This document shows positions 17,365 to 26,159 of a stretch of 64,000 bases of DNA, piece after piece. How positions within the stretch are numbered: position 1 is the stretch's first letter; the number at the start of each line of letters is the position of its first letter. A program made the position numbers and the translations under genes. The notes under the pieces are model-generated. The model ran no database searches. It was not told the origin of the DNA and saw nothing but the letters and a program-made list of their open reading frames with translations. The stretch covers positions 3,906,001-3,970,000 of the forward strand of contig CP191518.1 of assembly GCA_050516505.1 (NCBI GenBank). Reading direction: 5' to 3'. The DNA comes from Scandinavium ludwigii_A (GTDB lineage: Bacteria; Pseudomonadota; Gammaproteobacteria; Enterobacterales; Enterobacteriaceae).

Positions 17365-18051
17365 TTAATCGGCAATATTTTTTTCGATATCATGTAGTAA
17401 TCGATGCAACATTGCGGTGTCTCGCTGCCCGAGAAGGCCGATTCGCTGCTGAAGCCAGTCGGCCAGTTTGACGTCATCCGCGACCTGTAATCTGGTCAGT
17501 AACGACATGGCACGCGCACGTAACGCCTGAAGCTGGTTTTCGTTATCTTCAGCAACAGGAGGCGTCGGCATTTGGGTTAACGCCGATAGCTGATAGCAAA
17601 ACACCATGACCGCCTGGCCGAGATTCAACGACGGGTAATCGGCGACCATCGGCACGCCGGTGAGGATATCAGCCAGCGCCAGCTCATCGTTGGTCAGCCC
17701 GGAATCTTCGCGACCAAACACCAGCGCCGCGTGGCCCATCCACTGTGATTTTTCCTGGAGGATAGGCACCAGCTCCTGGGGCGTGGCGTAATAATGGAAG
17801 CGCGCGCGGCTGCGCGCGGTGGTCGCAATAGTAAAATCGACATCGTGTAGAGCGTCAGCAAGCGTCGAAAACGTTTGGATATTTTCAAGTATCTCACCTG
17901 ACCCGTGCGCGACCCACTTTGCCGCCGGCTCGAGGTGCGCCTGACTGTCGACAATTCGCATGTCTGTGAATCCCATGGTCTTCATTGCCCGGGCCGCGGC
18001 GCCGATATTTTCGGCTCTTGCTGGTGAAACCAGCACGATTGATAAGCGCAT
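17365..18051 (-). CDS. yjtD: SPOUT-family RNA methyltransferase YjtD (LasT)
   Basis: Predicted tRNA/rRNA 2'-O-methyltransferase of the SpoU/TrmJ type using S-adenosylmethionine; its RNA target is unknown. The start at MRLSIVLVSPARAENIG gives 228 residues, the E. coli length. An ORF extension of 15 codons upstream is not conserved. SPOUT motifs are visible: N-terminal ENIGAAARAMKTMGF, the central LVFGREDSGLTNDEL, and the C-terminal knot PSLNLGQAVMVFCYQLS. It is transcribed away from arcA. Confidence 0.93.
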   Translation of the reverse strand: MRLSIVLVSPARAENIGAAARAMKTMGFTDMRIVDSQAHLEPAAKWVAHGSGEILENIQTFSTLADALHDVDFTIATTARSRARFHYYATPQELVPILQEKSQWMGHAALVFGREDSGLTNDELALADILTGVPMVADYPSLNLGQAVMVFCYQLSALTQMPTPPVAEDNENQLQALRARAMSLLTRLQVADDVKLADWLQQRIGLLGQRDTAMLHRLLHDIEKNIAD

Positions 18052-18450
18052 GTAATCTTCTCTTTTTTGCTTTGTCACAACCACAATGTGATGCACATCA
18101 TCATATTGCGCGTCGCGAATTTACTTAATTGCAACAATAAACGCTGAAAGGGTGTTTCTTAACACATCAATAAGGCTAAACTATTACCCAAGAATCATCC
18201 CATAAGATATGTTAACAGAACCTCGATATCCTTATGTTCTACTAGGGTATTTCAAATAAGATTAACTCTCATCTTTTGGATTCATTTTGCTAATCAGTTC
18301 ATTCTTGCAATTACATTGATTGTTGAAAAATTGTGACAAACGCTAGCATTTGGATGCAAGGATTTCACAAGACTGTTAACGTGCTACAATTGAACTTGAT
18401 ATATGTCAACGAAGCGTAGTTTTATTGGGTGTCAGCCATCTCTGAGACTG
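18052..18450. other. Long AT-rich intergenic region before yjjY/arcA
   Basis: About 400 bp without a recognisable gene. It contains the yjtD upstream region (with TGTGATGCACATCA near 18087, weakly like a CRP/FNR half-palindrome) and several TTGNNA/TANNNT-type pairs compatible with the multiple promoters known upstream of E. coli arcA. No inverted repeat or RNA gene could be called with confidence. Confidence 0.5.
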
Positions 18451-18591
18451 TTATGTTGCTGTTAAAATGGTTAGGATGACAGCCGTTTTTGACACTGTCG
18501 GGTCCAGAGGGAAAGTACCCACGACCAAGCTAATGATGTTGTTGACGTTGATGGAAAGTGCATCAAGAACGCAATTACGTACTTGAGTCAT
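18451..18591 (-). CDS. yjjY: Small conserved protein YjjY
   Basis: A 46-codon ORF on the strand opposite arcA, reading MTQVRNCVLDALSINVNN... and ending ...ILTILTAT. It matches the E. coli YjjY protein almost residue for residue (only the third residue clearly differs from memory). It begins 97 bp from the arcA ATG and is divergent from it. Function is unknown. Since it overlaps the arcA leader, its conservation may partly reflect selection on that leader rather than on the peptide. Confidence 0.7.
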   Translation of the reverse strand: MTQVRNCVLDALSINVNNIISLVVGTFPLDPTVSKTAVILTILTAT

Positions 18592-18687
18592 GTTATGCCG
18601 GTCATGTTAATTTTCGACATGCATCAGGCGGGTCAGGGACTTTTGTACTTCCTGTTTCGATTTTAGTTGGCAATTTAGGTAGCAAAC

Positions 18688-19404
18688 ATGCAGACCCCGC
18701 ACATTCTTATCGTTGAAGACGAGTTGGTAACACGCAACACGTTAAAAAGTATTTTCGAAGCAGAAGGTTACGATGTGTTCGAAGCCACCGATGGCGCGGA
18801 AATGCATCAGATCCTGTCTGAAAATGATGTCAATCTGGTCATCATGGATATCAACCTCCCGGGCAAAAATGGCCTGCTGTTGGCACGTGAGCTGCGTGAG
18901 CAAGCTAACGTTGCGCTGATGTTCCTGACCGGCCGTGACAACGAAGTGGATAAAATCCTCGGCCTGGAAATCGGTGCCGACGATTACATCACTAAACCAT
19001 TCAACCCTCGTGAACTGACAATCCGTGCACGCAACCTGCTCTCCCGTACCATGAATCTGGGTACTGTGAGCGAAGAACGTCGCAGCGTGGAAAGCTACAA
19101 GTTTAACGGTTGGGAACTGGACATCAATAGCCGTTCACTGGTCAGCCCGAACGGTGAACAGTATAAGCTGCCGCGCAGTGAATTCCGCGCGATGCTTCAC
19201 TTCTGCGAAAACCCGGGCAAGATCCAATCCCGTGCAGAACTGCTGAAGAAGATGACCGGCCGTGAGCTGAAGCCACACGACCGTACGGTTGACGTGACAA
19301 TCCGTCGCATCCGTAAACACTTTGAATCTACGCCGGATACTCCGGAAATCATCGCGACTATCCATGGCGAAGGTTACCGTTTCTGCGGCGAACTGCAGGA
19401 ATAA
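18688..19404 (+). CDS. arcA: Aerobic respiration control response regulator ArcA
   Basis: OmpR-class response regulator, partner of the ArcB sensor, that represses aerobic respiration genes under low oxygen. It is 238 residues. The receiver domain has acidic pair E10-D11, the phospho-acceptor D54 (VIMDINLPGK) and K103 (DYITKPF). The C-terminal winged-helix DNA-binding domain covers about 135-234. It has a long leader (>600 bp to yjtD) and a strong terminator. Confidence 0.98.
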   Translation: MQTPHILIVEDELVTRNTLKSIFEAEGYDVFEATDGAEMHQILSENDVNLVIMDINLPGKNGLLLARELREQANVALMFLTGRDNEVDKILGLEIGADDYITKPFNPRELTIRARNLLSRTMNLGTVSEERRSVESYKFNGWELDINSRSLVSPNGEQYKLPRSEFRAMLHFCENPGKIQSRAELLKKMTGRELKPHDRTVDVTIRRIRKHFESTPDTPEIIATIHGEGYRFCGELQE

Positions 19405-19422
19405 TCAGTTCCTCAGTGCATT

Positions 19423-19451
19423 AAAAACGGCGCCTTAGCGCCGTTTTTTTT
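19423..19451. terminator. Terminator between arcA and creA
   Basis: Stem AACGGCGC / GCGCCGTT with a CTTA loop (19426-19445) and T8 on the plus strand. On the minus strand a run of T also follows, so it may serve convergent creA as well. Confidence 0.88.
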
Positions 19452-19457
19452 CGCCTG

Positions 19458-19931
19458 TTATTCCTTCCAGGGCATGATCGGCACCGCGCTTATCGCATTT
19501 TTCGGTGAGCCATCGACCACTTTGTCGGAATAGGTCAGATATATCAGCGCATTACGTTTAGCATCGTAAAAACGCACGACCTGCAGTTTCTTAAACACCA
19601 GAGAAGTCCGTTTCTGGAACACGACCTCCCCTTCCGTTTTGCCCTTCTTAATCTTGTCGCTTATCTCAATGTGCCCAACCTGCTGGCAGGAGATTGCCGC
19701 GTCCGAGGTATCTTCTGCAAGCCCCAGCCCGCCTTTGATGCCACCGGTTTTGGCGCGGCTGATATAACAGGTCACGTTCTTCACATCCGGGTCATCAAAG
19801 GCCTCAACGACAATCTTATGGTCCGGGCCAAACATCTTGAAGACGGTATCCACAGAACCCACTTGTTCCGCGTGCGCTGCGCTGCAGGCCAACGCCAGCA
19901 GACAGCCTGTAATTAACTGCTTGTATTTCAT
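19458..19931 (-). CDS. creA: Periplasmic protein CreA
   Basis: Conserved DUF/CreA-family exported protein of unknown function, 157 residues from the chosen ATG. A signal peptide (MKYKQLITGCLLALACSAAHA, 21 residues) is followed by EQVGSVDTVFKMFGPDHKI. The longer ORF adds 23 unconserved residues and is rejected. In E. coli creA heads creABCD. Here the neighbour on its strand is not creB, because the gene ends at the arcA terminator, matching the separation seen at the K-12 locus where creA and arcA are close. Confidence 0.93.
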   Translation of the reverse strand: MKYKQLITGCLLALACSAAHAEQVGSVDTVFKMFGPDHKIVVEAFDDPDVKNVTCYISRAKTGGIKGGLGLAEDTSDAAISCQQVGHIEISDKIKKGKTEGEVVFQKRTSLVFKKLQVVRFYDAKRNALIYLTYSDKVVDGSPKNAISAVPIMPWKE

Positions 19932-20137
19932 ATTGTTACCATTTCTGTAAAAGTCATTCGTTATTATGCCCTTGCGCAGAATAAAATATTTATAGATCAC
20001 AGCCTTACAAAAATCATGCCTATTTAGTACCTTTTATCGCACTTTAGAGCAAAAAAAACACTGAATGCTAAAACATCAAAAAATGCTATTATCCGCTACC
20101 CTAGTTACAGGCACCTGCGAAAGGATGAGGACATAAT

Positions 20138-21007
20138 ATGGATCAAGCTGGGATAATACGCGATCTTCTTAGCTGGCTTGAAGGGCATCTCGACCAACCT
20201 TTGTCACTGGATAACGTTGCAGCCAAAGCGGGCTACTCCAAATGGCATCTACAAAGGATGTTCAAGGATGTCACCGGCCATGCTATCGGCGCCTATATTC
20301 GTGCTCGTCGCCTGTCAAAATCTGCTGTGGCTCTGCGCCTGACCGCGCGCCCGATTCTGGATATTGCCCTGCAGTACCGTTTCGATTCTCAGCAGACCTT
20401 TACCCGCGCGTTCAAGAAACAGTTTAGCCTGACACCCGCGCTGTATCGCCGCTCGCCGGACTGGAGTTCGTTCGGTATGCGTCCACCGCTGCGTCTGGGT
20501 GAATTCACAATGCCGAAGTATGAATTCATCACCATGCCGGACACACAGCTGGTCGGTATCACCCAGAGCTACACCTGTAAACTGGAAGAGATTTCTGAAT
20601 TCCGCCAGCAGATGCGTGGCCAGTTCTGGCGCGATTTCCTGGGTAATTCGCCGTCGATCCCGCCGATGCTTTACGGGCTGCATGAACCGCGTCCAAGTCT
20701 CGAACGAGACGATGAGCAGGAAGTGCTGTACACCACGGCGCTGACACCTGAAATGGCCAACGGCCATCTGCAGGATGCGCACCCGGTGAAACTGGAAGGC
20801 GGTGAATACGTGATGTTCACCTATGAAGGCCTGGGAAACGGATTGCAGGAATTTGTGCTGACCATATACGGCACCTGCATGCCGATGCTCGGCCTGACCC
20901 GTCGTAAGGGCCAGGACATCGAACGATTCTTCCCGCAGAAAGACGCGATGGATCAGGAACTCCCTATTCAGCTGCGCTGCGAGTACCTGATTCCAATTCG
21001 CCGTTAG
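20138..21007 (+). CDS. rob: Right-origin-binding regulator Rob
   Basis: AraC/XylS-family activator of the mar/sox/rob regulon (drug, solvent and oxidative resistance), first found as an oriC-binding protein. It is 289 residues. The N-terminal DNA-binding domain holds two helix-turn-helix motifs (LDNVAAKAGYSKWHLQRMF, ILDIALQYRFDSQQTFTRAF), and the GyrI-like effector-sensing domain covers about 120-285. The gene's last four bases overlap convergent gpmB. Confidence 0.97.
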   Translation: MDQAGIIRDLLSWLEGHLDQPLSLDNVAAKAGYSKWHLQRMFKDVTGHAIGAYIRARRLSKSAVALRLTARPILDIALQYRFDSQQTFTRAFKKQFSLTPALYRRSPDWSSFGMRPPLRLGEFTMPKYEFITMPDTQLVGITQSYTCKLEEISEFRQQMRGQFWRDFLGNSPSIPPMLYGLHEPRPSLERDDEQEVLYTTALTPEMANGHLQDAHPVKLEGGEYVMFTYEGLGNGLQEFVLTIYGTCMPMLGLTRRKGQDIERFFPQKDAMDQELPIQLRCEYLIPIRR

Positions 21008-21651
21008 CGCTGCAGTTCATCCAACGCAGGGGCGTCCAGATGTGTGACGTCGCCTGCGGTTTCAACAATCCAGCCGGGTGCCAGCCACGGGCTTTGCTGG
21101 TAATCCACGCGAGAGATTGAGCAGTTCCGCAAACGCAGACGACGCTCAGCGTAGGCCGGCAATCCGAGAATCGTACTCACCAGACACCCAAGCGCCATGC
21201 CGTGACTCACCAACAGCGGACGACTGCCTGTTGGCAGCTCAAGGCAATCCTGCAATGCCGCATTCATGCGGTCACCCAGCTCTTGCATCGACTCCCCTTC
21301 CGGGATACGTCCGTTGGCCGTGCCGTTTACCAGCGTCCGGCGCCAGCCTTCTTCTTCCTCAGTCAGCGAGTCGATCAGACGGCGCTCGAGCACGCCCATA
21401 TCGAGTTCACGTAACCGCGGATCGTAGGTGACGCTGCAACCACAGGCTTCCGCGATTAACTCAGCGGTACGGCGCGTGCGGCCCAGATCGCTAGAGATGA
21501 TATGCGTGATGCCGAGCGTTTTGACGCGCTCACCTACCTGTCGGGCCTGCTGCTCACCTTTTTCGGTCAGCGGACTGTCGGACTGGCCCTGAATACGTCG
21601 CTCGGCGTTCCACTGCGTTTCACCGTGGCGAACAAGGTATACCTGTAACAT
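21004..21651 (-). CDS. gpmB: Phosphoglycerate mutase-like phosphatase GpmB (YtjC)
   Basis: Histidine phosphatase superfamily member of 215 residues. The catalytic motif LVRHGETQWN has R8 and phospho-acceptor H9. The second histidine is in LVSHGMALG. Despite its name, E. coli GpmB is thought to act as a phosphatase rather than an efficient mutase, so the substrate is uncertain. It is convergent with rob and divergent from yjjX (50 bp between starts). Confidence 0.93.
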   Translation of the reverse strand: MLQVYLVRHGETQWNAERRIQGQSDSPLTEKGEQQARQVGERVKTLGITHIISSDLGRTRRTAELIAEACGCSVTYDPRLRELDMGVLERRLIDSLTEEEEGWRRTLVNGTANGRIPEGESMQELGDRMNAALQDCLELPTGSRPLLVSHGMALGCLVSTILGLPAYAERRLRLRNCSISRVDYQQSPWLAPGWIVETAGDVTHLDAPALDELQR

Positions 21652-21701
21652 GCTAATTTTCCGTTATACTGCGATGATGTTTTTTTGTAAGTGTACTGAT
21701 T

Positions 21702-22217
21702 ATGCACAAGGTTGTCTCAGCTACCACCAATCCCGCCAAAATTAAGGCTATTCTGCAGGCTTTTAACGAGATCTTCGGCGAAGGATCCTGCCATATTGAC
21801 GCCGTTTCCGTCGAGAGCGGCGTGCCAGAACAACCCCTCGGAAATGAGGAAACGCGCGCTGGCGCACGAAATCGCGTGGAAAATGCCCGGCACATCCGAC
21901 CAGACGCAGACTTTTGGGTGGCGATTGAAGCGGGTATCGACGAAGGCAGCACCTTCAGTTGGGTGGTGATTGAAACGCGTGAACAACGCGGTGAAGCCCG
22001 TTCGGCCACGCTGCCGTTGCCAGCGGTTATCCTCGAGCGCGTTCGCGCAGGCGATGCCCTCGGACCGGTGATGTCACACTATACCGGTATCGATGAGATT
22101 GGCCGTAAAGAGGGGGCGATTGGCGTGTTCACTGCGGGCAAACTGACCCGCAGCAGTGTCTATCATCAGGCGGTGATTCTGGCTCTCAGTCCTTTTCACA
22201 ACGCCGTTTATCGATGA
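21702..22217 (+). CDS. yjjX: Inosine/xanthosine triphosphatase YjjX
   Basis: House-cleaning nucleotidase that hydrolyses ITP and XTP so they are not incorporated into nucleic acids. It has 171 residues and the conserved N-terminus MHKVVSATTNPAKIKAI, with FWVAIEAGID and GRKEGAIGVFT further on. The 3' end overlaps the convergent trpR gene by 10 bp. Confidence 0.95.
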   Translation: MHKVVSATTNPAKIKAILQAFNEIFGEGSCHIDAVSVESGVPEQPLGNEETRAGARNRVENARHIRPDADFWVAIEAGIDEGSTFSWVVIETREQRGEARSATLPLPAVILERVRAGDALGPVMSHYTGIDEIGRKEGAIGVFTAGKLTRSSVYHQAVILALSPFHNAVYR

Positions 22218-22537
22218 GTTTCCGGCAGCGTCTGTTCCAGCCACTGACGCAGTTCAGCAGGCGCTGACTTCAGGCTGTTCGAGCCGCGGGTGATGGTTGC
22301 GATACCCGCGCCCAGCTCGCTTTTCAGCTCACGTTGGCTCATCTCTCCGCGCAATAATTCTTCGATAATTCGCACGCGCGTACCCAGCGCTTCGCGCTCG
22401 TCCGGCGTCATCATCAAATTCAAAAGCGGCAGATCCAGGTCAGCGGCAAACGCCTGACGCATCAGTTCCACAAAGCGTAGCCACTCCTGGTGGCGCTGTT
22501 CCGCATTTGCGGCTGAGTAAGGGGATTGTTGGGTCAT
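22208..22537 (-). CDS. trpR: Trp operon repressor TrpR
   Basis: Tryptophan-activated dimeric repressor of trp, aroH, mtr and its own gene. The chosen ATG gives 109 residues starting MTQQSPYSAANAEQRHQEW. The ORF's 10-codon extension is not conserved and would run toward the operator. The helix-turn-helix is QRELKSELGAGIATITRGSNSLK. A TrpR operator palindrome lies upstream at 22585-22602, so autoregulation is kept. The neighbour on the same strand upstream is slt. Confidence 0.96.
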   Translation of the reverse strand: MTQQSPYSAANAEQRHQEWLRFVELMRQAFAADLDLPLLNLMMTPDEREALGTRVRIIEELLRGEMSQRELKSELGAGIATITRGSNSLKSAPAELRQWLEQTLPETHR

Positions 22538-22584
22538 GTTACGCCACCATGTTGGGGCGGATGGCACAAGGCCATCCGCCGAAT

Positions 22585-22602
22585 GTACTCTTTAGCGAGT
22601 AC
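22585..22602. promoter_or_regulatory. TrpR operator upstream of trpR
   Basis: GTACTC TTTAGC GAGTAC, an 18-bp palindrome with perfect 6-bp arms, identical to the E. coli trpR operator as I remember it. It lies about 48 bp before the trpR start codon, where it would overlap the promoter. Confidence 0.88.
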
Positions 22603-22625
22603 AAGCATAACATACTCTCAGCGAA

Positions 22626-24563
22626 TCAGTAACGCTGCTTCCATTCGTCATCGGTGAGGATCTGCGGTTTATCGCCCATGAAATAGCGATAATAGGCGTC
22701 GTACGCCAGCACATTCTTCACATAACCTCGCGTTTCAGAGAACGGAATGCTCTCGACAAACGCCGCCGCGTTGATGCGTCCTGCGCTGTTGCCCTGCCAG
22801 GTTCTGACCCGGCCCGGACCGGCGTTATACGCCGCTGATGCATAGATGCGGTTGTTGCCAAACTGCTGATAAACGTATTGCAGATAGCTCGTGCCGATAT
22901 TGATGTTAGTCTCCGGATCCAGCAGCTGACTGGCGCTGTTGTAGCCCGGAATCGAGAACATCTTCACCGTATGCGTCGCGGTGCCCGGCATGATTTGCAT
23001 CAGCCCTGTCGCGCCGACCGGTGAACGGACTTTCGGGTTCCAGGCACTTTCCTGACGAGCAATCGCCATCGCATAGCTTTTGGAGATGTCTTTATCGCCG
23101 GTATAGCGCACGAACAAATCTTTGTACGCCAGCGGGAAACGCTCTTTAAGATTATCCCACAGCTTCCCGGAAATAGTCGCTTGCACGCTGAGATCCCACC
23201 AGTCCTGGTCGAAAGCGTATTTCGCCAGCTGCCCTTGCTCGGTACGCGTACGGCTACTCACCAAATTCGCCCATTCACCGCGTGCAGTATTATCCAGATT
23301 CCAGTACATCAACTCCCGCACGCGCGCCATTTCAGGGCCATTGACCAACAGCGGAGCCACTGTGCCTTCCGGTTTTTCGACGCGAATCGCGTAATCTTCA
23401 CCCAGACGCTGCGCCGCCACCATCGGATAGAAACCACGCTGCTGCATCAGGGAATGCAGAATATCTTTCGCTTCCTGCTCACGACCGCGATCCATCAACA
23501 GATCAGCCTGCCAGTAGCGCCATTCGTCTTTATCTTTGGCTTCCATTGGCAGACGCGACAACCAGGTGTTCAGCCCGCGACGGTCGCCATTGCCAATCGC
23601 CATGCGCACCCGACGCTCGACCAGCGAAGTCGATTCAGAACGCATGATGGCGTCATCACGCCATTGTGCTTGCTCAGCCGTCACGTCGTTGCCCATCAGG
23701 CGCCAGGCGACGATATCGCGTAGATCCTGCGTCTGACTCTCATTGAGTTTCTGCGCCTGAACCAGTTGCGGGATCAGCAGACGCGCATTTTCCACGTCCT
23801 GACGCGCGACGCTGGTAAACGCCACTGCTGCCATTTTGCGGGTGAAATCAGTCGCGCCGGTGCTTTGCGCGAAGCTCAACACGCTGTTCGGATTGTTTGC
23901 CAGGCTTATCACCGCTGCAGAAATGGTCTGGTAATCCGTCGGCATTTGATTGGCAAGCGAGATAACCAGACGGGTATTCCCGGCCTGCATCGCCAGGCGA
24001 ATACGTTCCAGGTACGCCAGCGGGTCCTGAGTCCCGGACGCACGCCAGGCGCTGAATAAAGGATCGCAGGCGTTAGGCTGGCTCTTACCCGTCAGCCACA
24101 GTGTTTTTGCGCCATCCCAGGCATCCTGAGTCTGGCCCACGTTATATTTTGCGTAATAGTAATTACATTGCGCTTCGGTGGTGCCGGGTTTATCAGGGCT
24201 GAACGCCAGCAGGCCACGCCAGTCTTCACGGCGCGCCAGTTCATTCACAAAGCGGTTTTTTAGGGTCCGCGCGGACGGCAGCGTCGGATTGGCCTGCACG
24301 AACTGGGTCACACTGACCGCCGATTCGTTCATCAGATCGTCAGTCAGCTGACGGTATTCGAGATAGGGATAGAGCGGATAGTCTTTCAGGGTCGGCATCA
24401 GTTGATCAACGACATCCATCTGATGGTTATCCCACGCCTGTCTAATCTGGGAATAGCGACTGCGTTGTTCATCCAGTGAATCAGCGTGAACTGCATTGCT
24501 GACCGTAAGCAGGCAGACGCCAGCAGCCAGAAGACGCCACGTCATGGGTGTAGCTTTTTCCAC
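22626..24563 (-). CDS. slt: Soluble lytic murein transglycosylase Slt70
   Basis: Periplasmic enzyme cleaving the MurNAc-GlcNAc bond of peptidoglycan with 1,6-anhydro product formation. It has 645 residues, as in E. coli. A 27-residue signal peptide ends in AVHA, followed by the superhelical U and L domains (about 28-470). The lysozyme-like catalytic domain starts around 475, with the catalytic Glu in ARQESAWNPK and the GATGLMQIMPGTA motif. In E. coli slt lies directly beside ettA; here about 10 kb of accessory DNA separates them. Confidence 0.97.
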   Translation of the reverse strand: MEKATPMTWRLLAAGVCLLTVSNAVHADSLDEQRSRYSQIRQAWDNHQMDVVDQLMPTLKDYPLYPYLEYRQLTDDLMNESAVSVTQFVQANPTLPSARTLKNRFVNELARREDWRGLLAFSPDKPGTTEAQCNYYYAKYNVGQTQDAWDGAKTLWLTGKSQPNACDPLFSAWRASGTQDPLAYLERIRLAMQAGNTRLVISLANQMPTDYQTISAAVISLANNPNSVLSFAQSTGATDFTRKMAAVAFTSVARQDVENARLLIPQLVQAQKLNESQTQDLRDIVAWRLMGNDVTAEQAQWRDDAIMRSESTSLVERRVRMAIGNGDRRGLNTWLSRLPMEAKDKDEWRYWQADLLMDRGREQEAKDILHSLMQQRGFYPMVAAQRLGEDYAIRVEKPEGTVAPLLVNGPEMARVRELMYWNLDNTARGEWANLVSSRTRTEQGQLAKYAFDQDWWDLSVQATISGKLWDNLKERFPLAYKDLFVRYTGDKDISKSYAMAIARQESAWNPKVRSPVGATGLMQIMPGTATHTVKMFSIPGYNSASQLLDPETNINIGTSYLQYVYQQFGNNRIYASAAYNAGPGRVRTWQGNSAGRINAAAFVESIPFSETRGYVKNVLAYDAYYRYFMGDKPQILTDDEWKQRY

Positions 24564-24730
24564 ATGCGCTCCTTAGAAAATTGTGTCAATGCAGCATCAT
24601 GCCGCGTAAAAAAGCCGTGTCCGGTCATTATCTTTCCGTAGCGGATCCTCTCTTTATGCTAACCAGACAACGGTGATTGCGCCACGTTATGAACACTTTT
24701 TTACCTTTACTGTTATCACGATCGCCTGGC
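24564..24730. other. Ancestral slt upstream region, ending at mobile-unit end
   Basis: About 167 bp of intergenic DNA that should hold the slt promoter. It ends abruptly at 24731, where a sequence nearly identical to the right end of the 40-47 kb mobile unit begins. Confidence 0.6.
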
Positions 24731-24790
24731 TGTCAACGCAAAGCGGAAGGGGCACCTCCACTGCGAGACAGAAATGTCCTGCCGAAGTTC
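24731..24790 (-). repeat. Right-end sequence shared with block B
   Basis: Read on the minus strand this is gaacttcggcaggacatttc... ending ...ctttgcgttgac(a). It differs from 47579-47637 at five of 59 positions by hand alignment. It begins TGTCAACGC at the outer tip and contains GAAATGTC inside, like the other ends of this unit. Confidence 0.8.
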
Positions 24791-24803
24791 AGAGGATACG
24801 CTA

Positions 24804-24984
24804 TCAGAGATCGTCCAAAGTCACACAAACAGGCTTAGGATTACGAAGGCGCTCTTTCACTATATCCACGAGCTCGGCATCTTCATCACTCAGGAGTGTC
24901 TGCTTGAACGGCAAACATTCATTGTCAGCGATATTTTCAGCATAAGATGAAGCACTTCCGAGGGCGTTCCCCACCCCTTTTCGC
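24804..24984 (-). pseudogene. relB antitoxin remnant (3' two-thirds)
   Basis: Translates to ...ADNECLPFKQTLLSDEDAELVDIVKERLRNPKPVCVTLDDL before its stop at 24804-24806, almost identical to the intact RelB at 47054-47293. By hand about 10 of 134 bases differ. Further 5' the match continues to about the EKMGVTPSE codons but with a one-base deletion, and then stops at the IS3-family fragment. The toxin gene is missing: the antitoxin stop is followed within about 14 bases by the sequence that ends relE in block B. It cannot give a working antitoxin. Confidence 0.88.
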
Positions 24985-25335
24985 CGATTTCGCCATTACC
25001 CGACGATAACCATAGACGCCACCGCTCAGTGCAAATGAATCACGGTTGAGTATCAGCAGACGCTGGTTTTCATGATTGCGTGCAGAGACGGGATTATGCA
25101 GCCACGCATAAAACTCGGCCCGGGCGACGTTCAGTACCCGATAATTCGTTATGACTCCCCTTACAGCGTGGTGATCATTGAAATTGTGGTACTTCAGTCG
25201 GGCTCCCTTGCAAAGTATCGCGCGGCCTTATCCTTGAAATCCCGCTCTTCTTCGGTGAGTTTCATTTGCGCCCGTAGCCTCAGTATCCTCCTATGCGCAA
25301 ACTGTAGGGCAGGATCATGTACCGAAGCAGGGTCA
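24985..25335 (-). pseudogene. IS3-family transposase remnant (orfA end plus orfB start)
   Basis: The minus strand encodes the end of an OrfA-like protein, LTEEERDFKDKAARYFAREPD, stopping at 25194-25196; compare the IS3 pattern MERDILKKAAAYFAKEP. Then follows the OrfB beginning YRVLNVARAEFYAWLHNP...SFALSGGVYGYRRVM (about 25137-24985). Both are classic IS3-family segments. The OrfB reading ends where the relB remnant starts, with no DDE catalytic domain left. Terminal repeats were not recognised. Confidence 0.8.
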
Positions 25336-25346
25336 GGCCATTGACG

Positions 25347-26024
25347 TCAGAATCTTGCTGGAAGATGTGAATTAATCGAGAGTAATTTCCCATTCACCAT
25401 ATTGATGTAACCTCCCAATTTCAGTTCTGACAAAATTTTGAACACATAGCTGCGGGAAAGTTTTGAACGCTTAACAATAAAGGACGAAAGACTTGTCGCA
25501 TTGATATTAGTTTCAGTTGAGATGGCCATGTAGCGGTAAATTAAAGAGCGGATAATCTCATAACCCTGCATTCCGGTTCTCTCATTAATAATATCTAGCA
25601 TATAAGCCGTTGAAAATGAAAGCATAGATAATGTATCGATCCGGGTTTTTTCATCTTTATGCAGGAAGTTATCTTCGAATTCTTGACAGGTCATTTTGAG
25701 GATGGAAATGTCTTGTTCCACGTAATAATAAAGCGGCACATGCGTTGCATAGGATTCGGCATAACCCAGGATGGTAAAGGGCATCACCGTAAAGAATAGC
25801 AACGACTCACTGGTCATAAATTTATGGGTGGTGTGTTCCATATCGGGATCCATGCAAAGGCTAAGTCCACCTTCTATCGCAACAATAATCTCGCCTTCCG
25901 GGTTGGCAATAACATCCCCTTTTTTGAGGCAGACTGTTTTGCCAACATGATTGAATTTTTCGAGGTCCATCTGCGCCAAGAATTTCTTCTGTTTTGCTCT
26001 GATTTTCTCAAAAAGCGTTTTCAT
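25347..26024 (-). CDS. IprA-like winged-helix regulator (fimbrial region, paralog 1)
   Basis: Predicted cytoplasmic transcription regulator of 225 residues with a cNMP-binding-like beta-roll in the N-terminal half (about 20-120). A Crp-type winged helix lies at the C-terminus (residues 168-222; SLSSFIVKRSKLSRSYVFKI then GGYINMVNGKLLSIN). The C-terminal pattern resembles E. coli IprA (YaiV). A second copy (33209-33862) flanks the other side of the fimbrial operon. The cyclic-nucleotide phosphate cassette (RxA pattern) is not evident, so ligand binding is doubtful. The DNA is AT-rich compared with the backbone, suggesting import. A role in fimbrial control is inferred from position. Confidence 0.75.
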   Translation of the reverse strand: MKTLFEKIRAKQKKFLAQMDLEKFNHVGKTVCLKKGDVIANPEGEIIVAIEGGLSLCMDPDMEHTTHKFMTSESLLFFTVMPFTILGYAESYATHVPLYYYVEQDISILKMTCQEFEDNFLHKDEKTRIDTLSMLSFSTAYMLDIINERTGMQGYEIIRSLIYRYMAISTETNINATSLSSFIVKRSKLSRSYVFKILSELKLGGYINMVNGKLLSINSHLPARF

Positions 26025-26159
26025 TATAAATCAAGTCCCATACTGTATAAATGCGACAATACTTCCTAGAAAGCGTCGAAAAGTTGATGTGGGTCATTAA
26101 AACTGAATGCAAGTTATGATAGGTAGCGATTTTTTGGTTTATTTTGGATTTGAATTCGC

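Noticed and set aside
18082..18100. CRP/FNR site before yjtD (TGTGATGCACATCA)
   Set aside because: The second half-site deviates from the consensus; noted within the intergenic entry but not called separately.
24673..25344. Two 90-codon plus-strand ORFs
   Set aside because: They run antisense through the relB and IS3 remnants.
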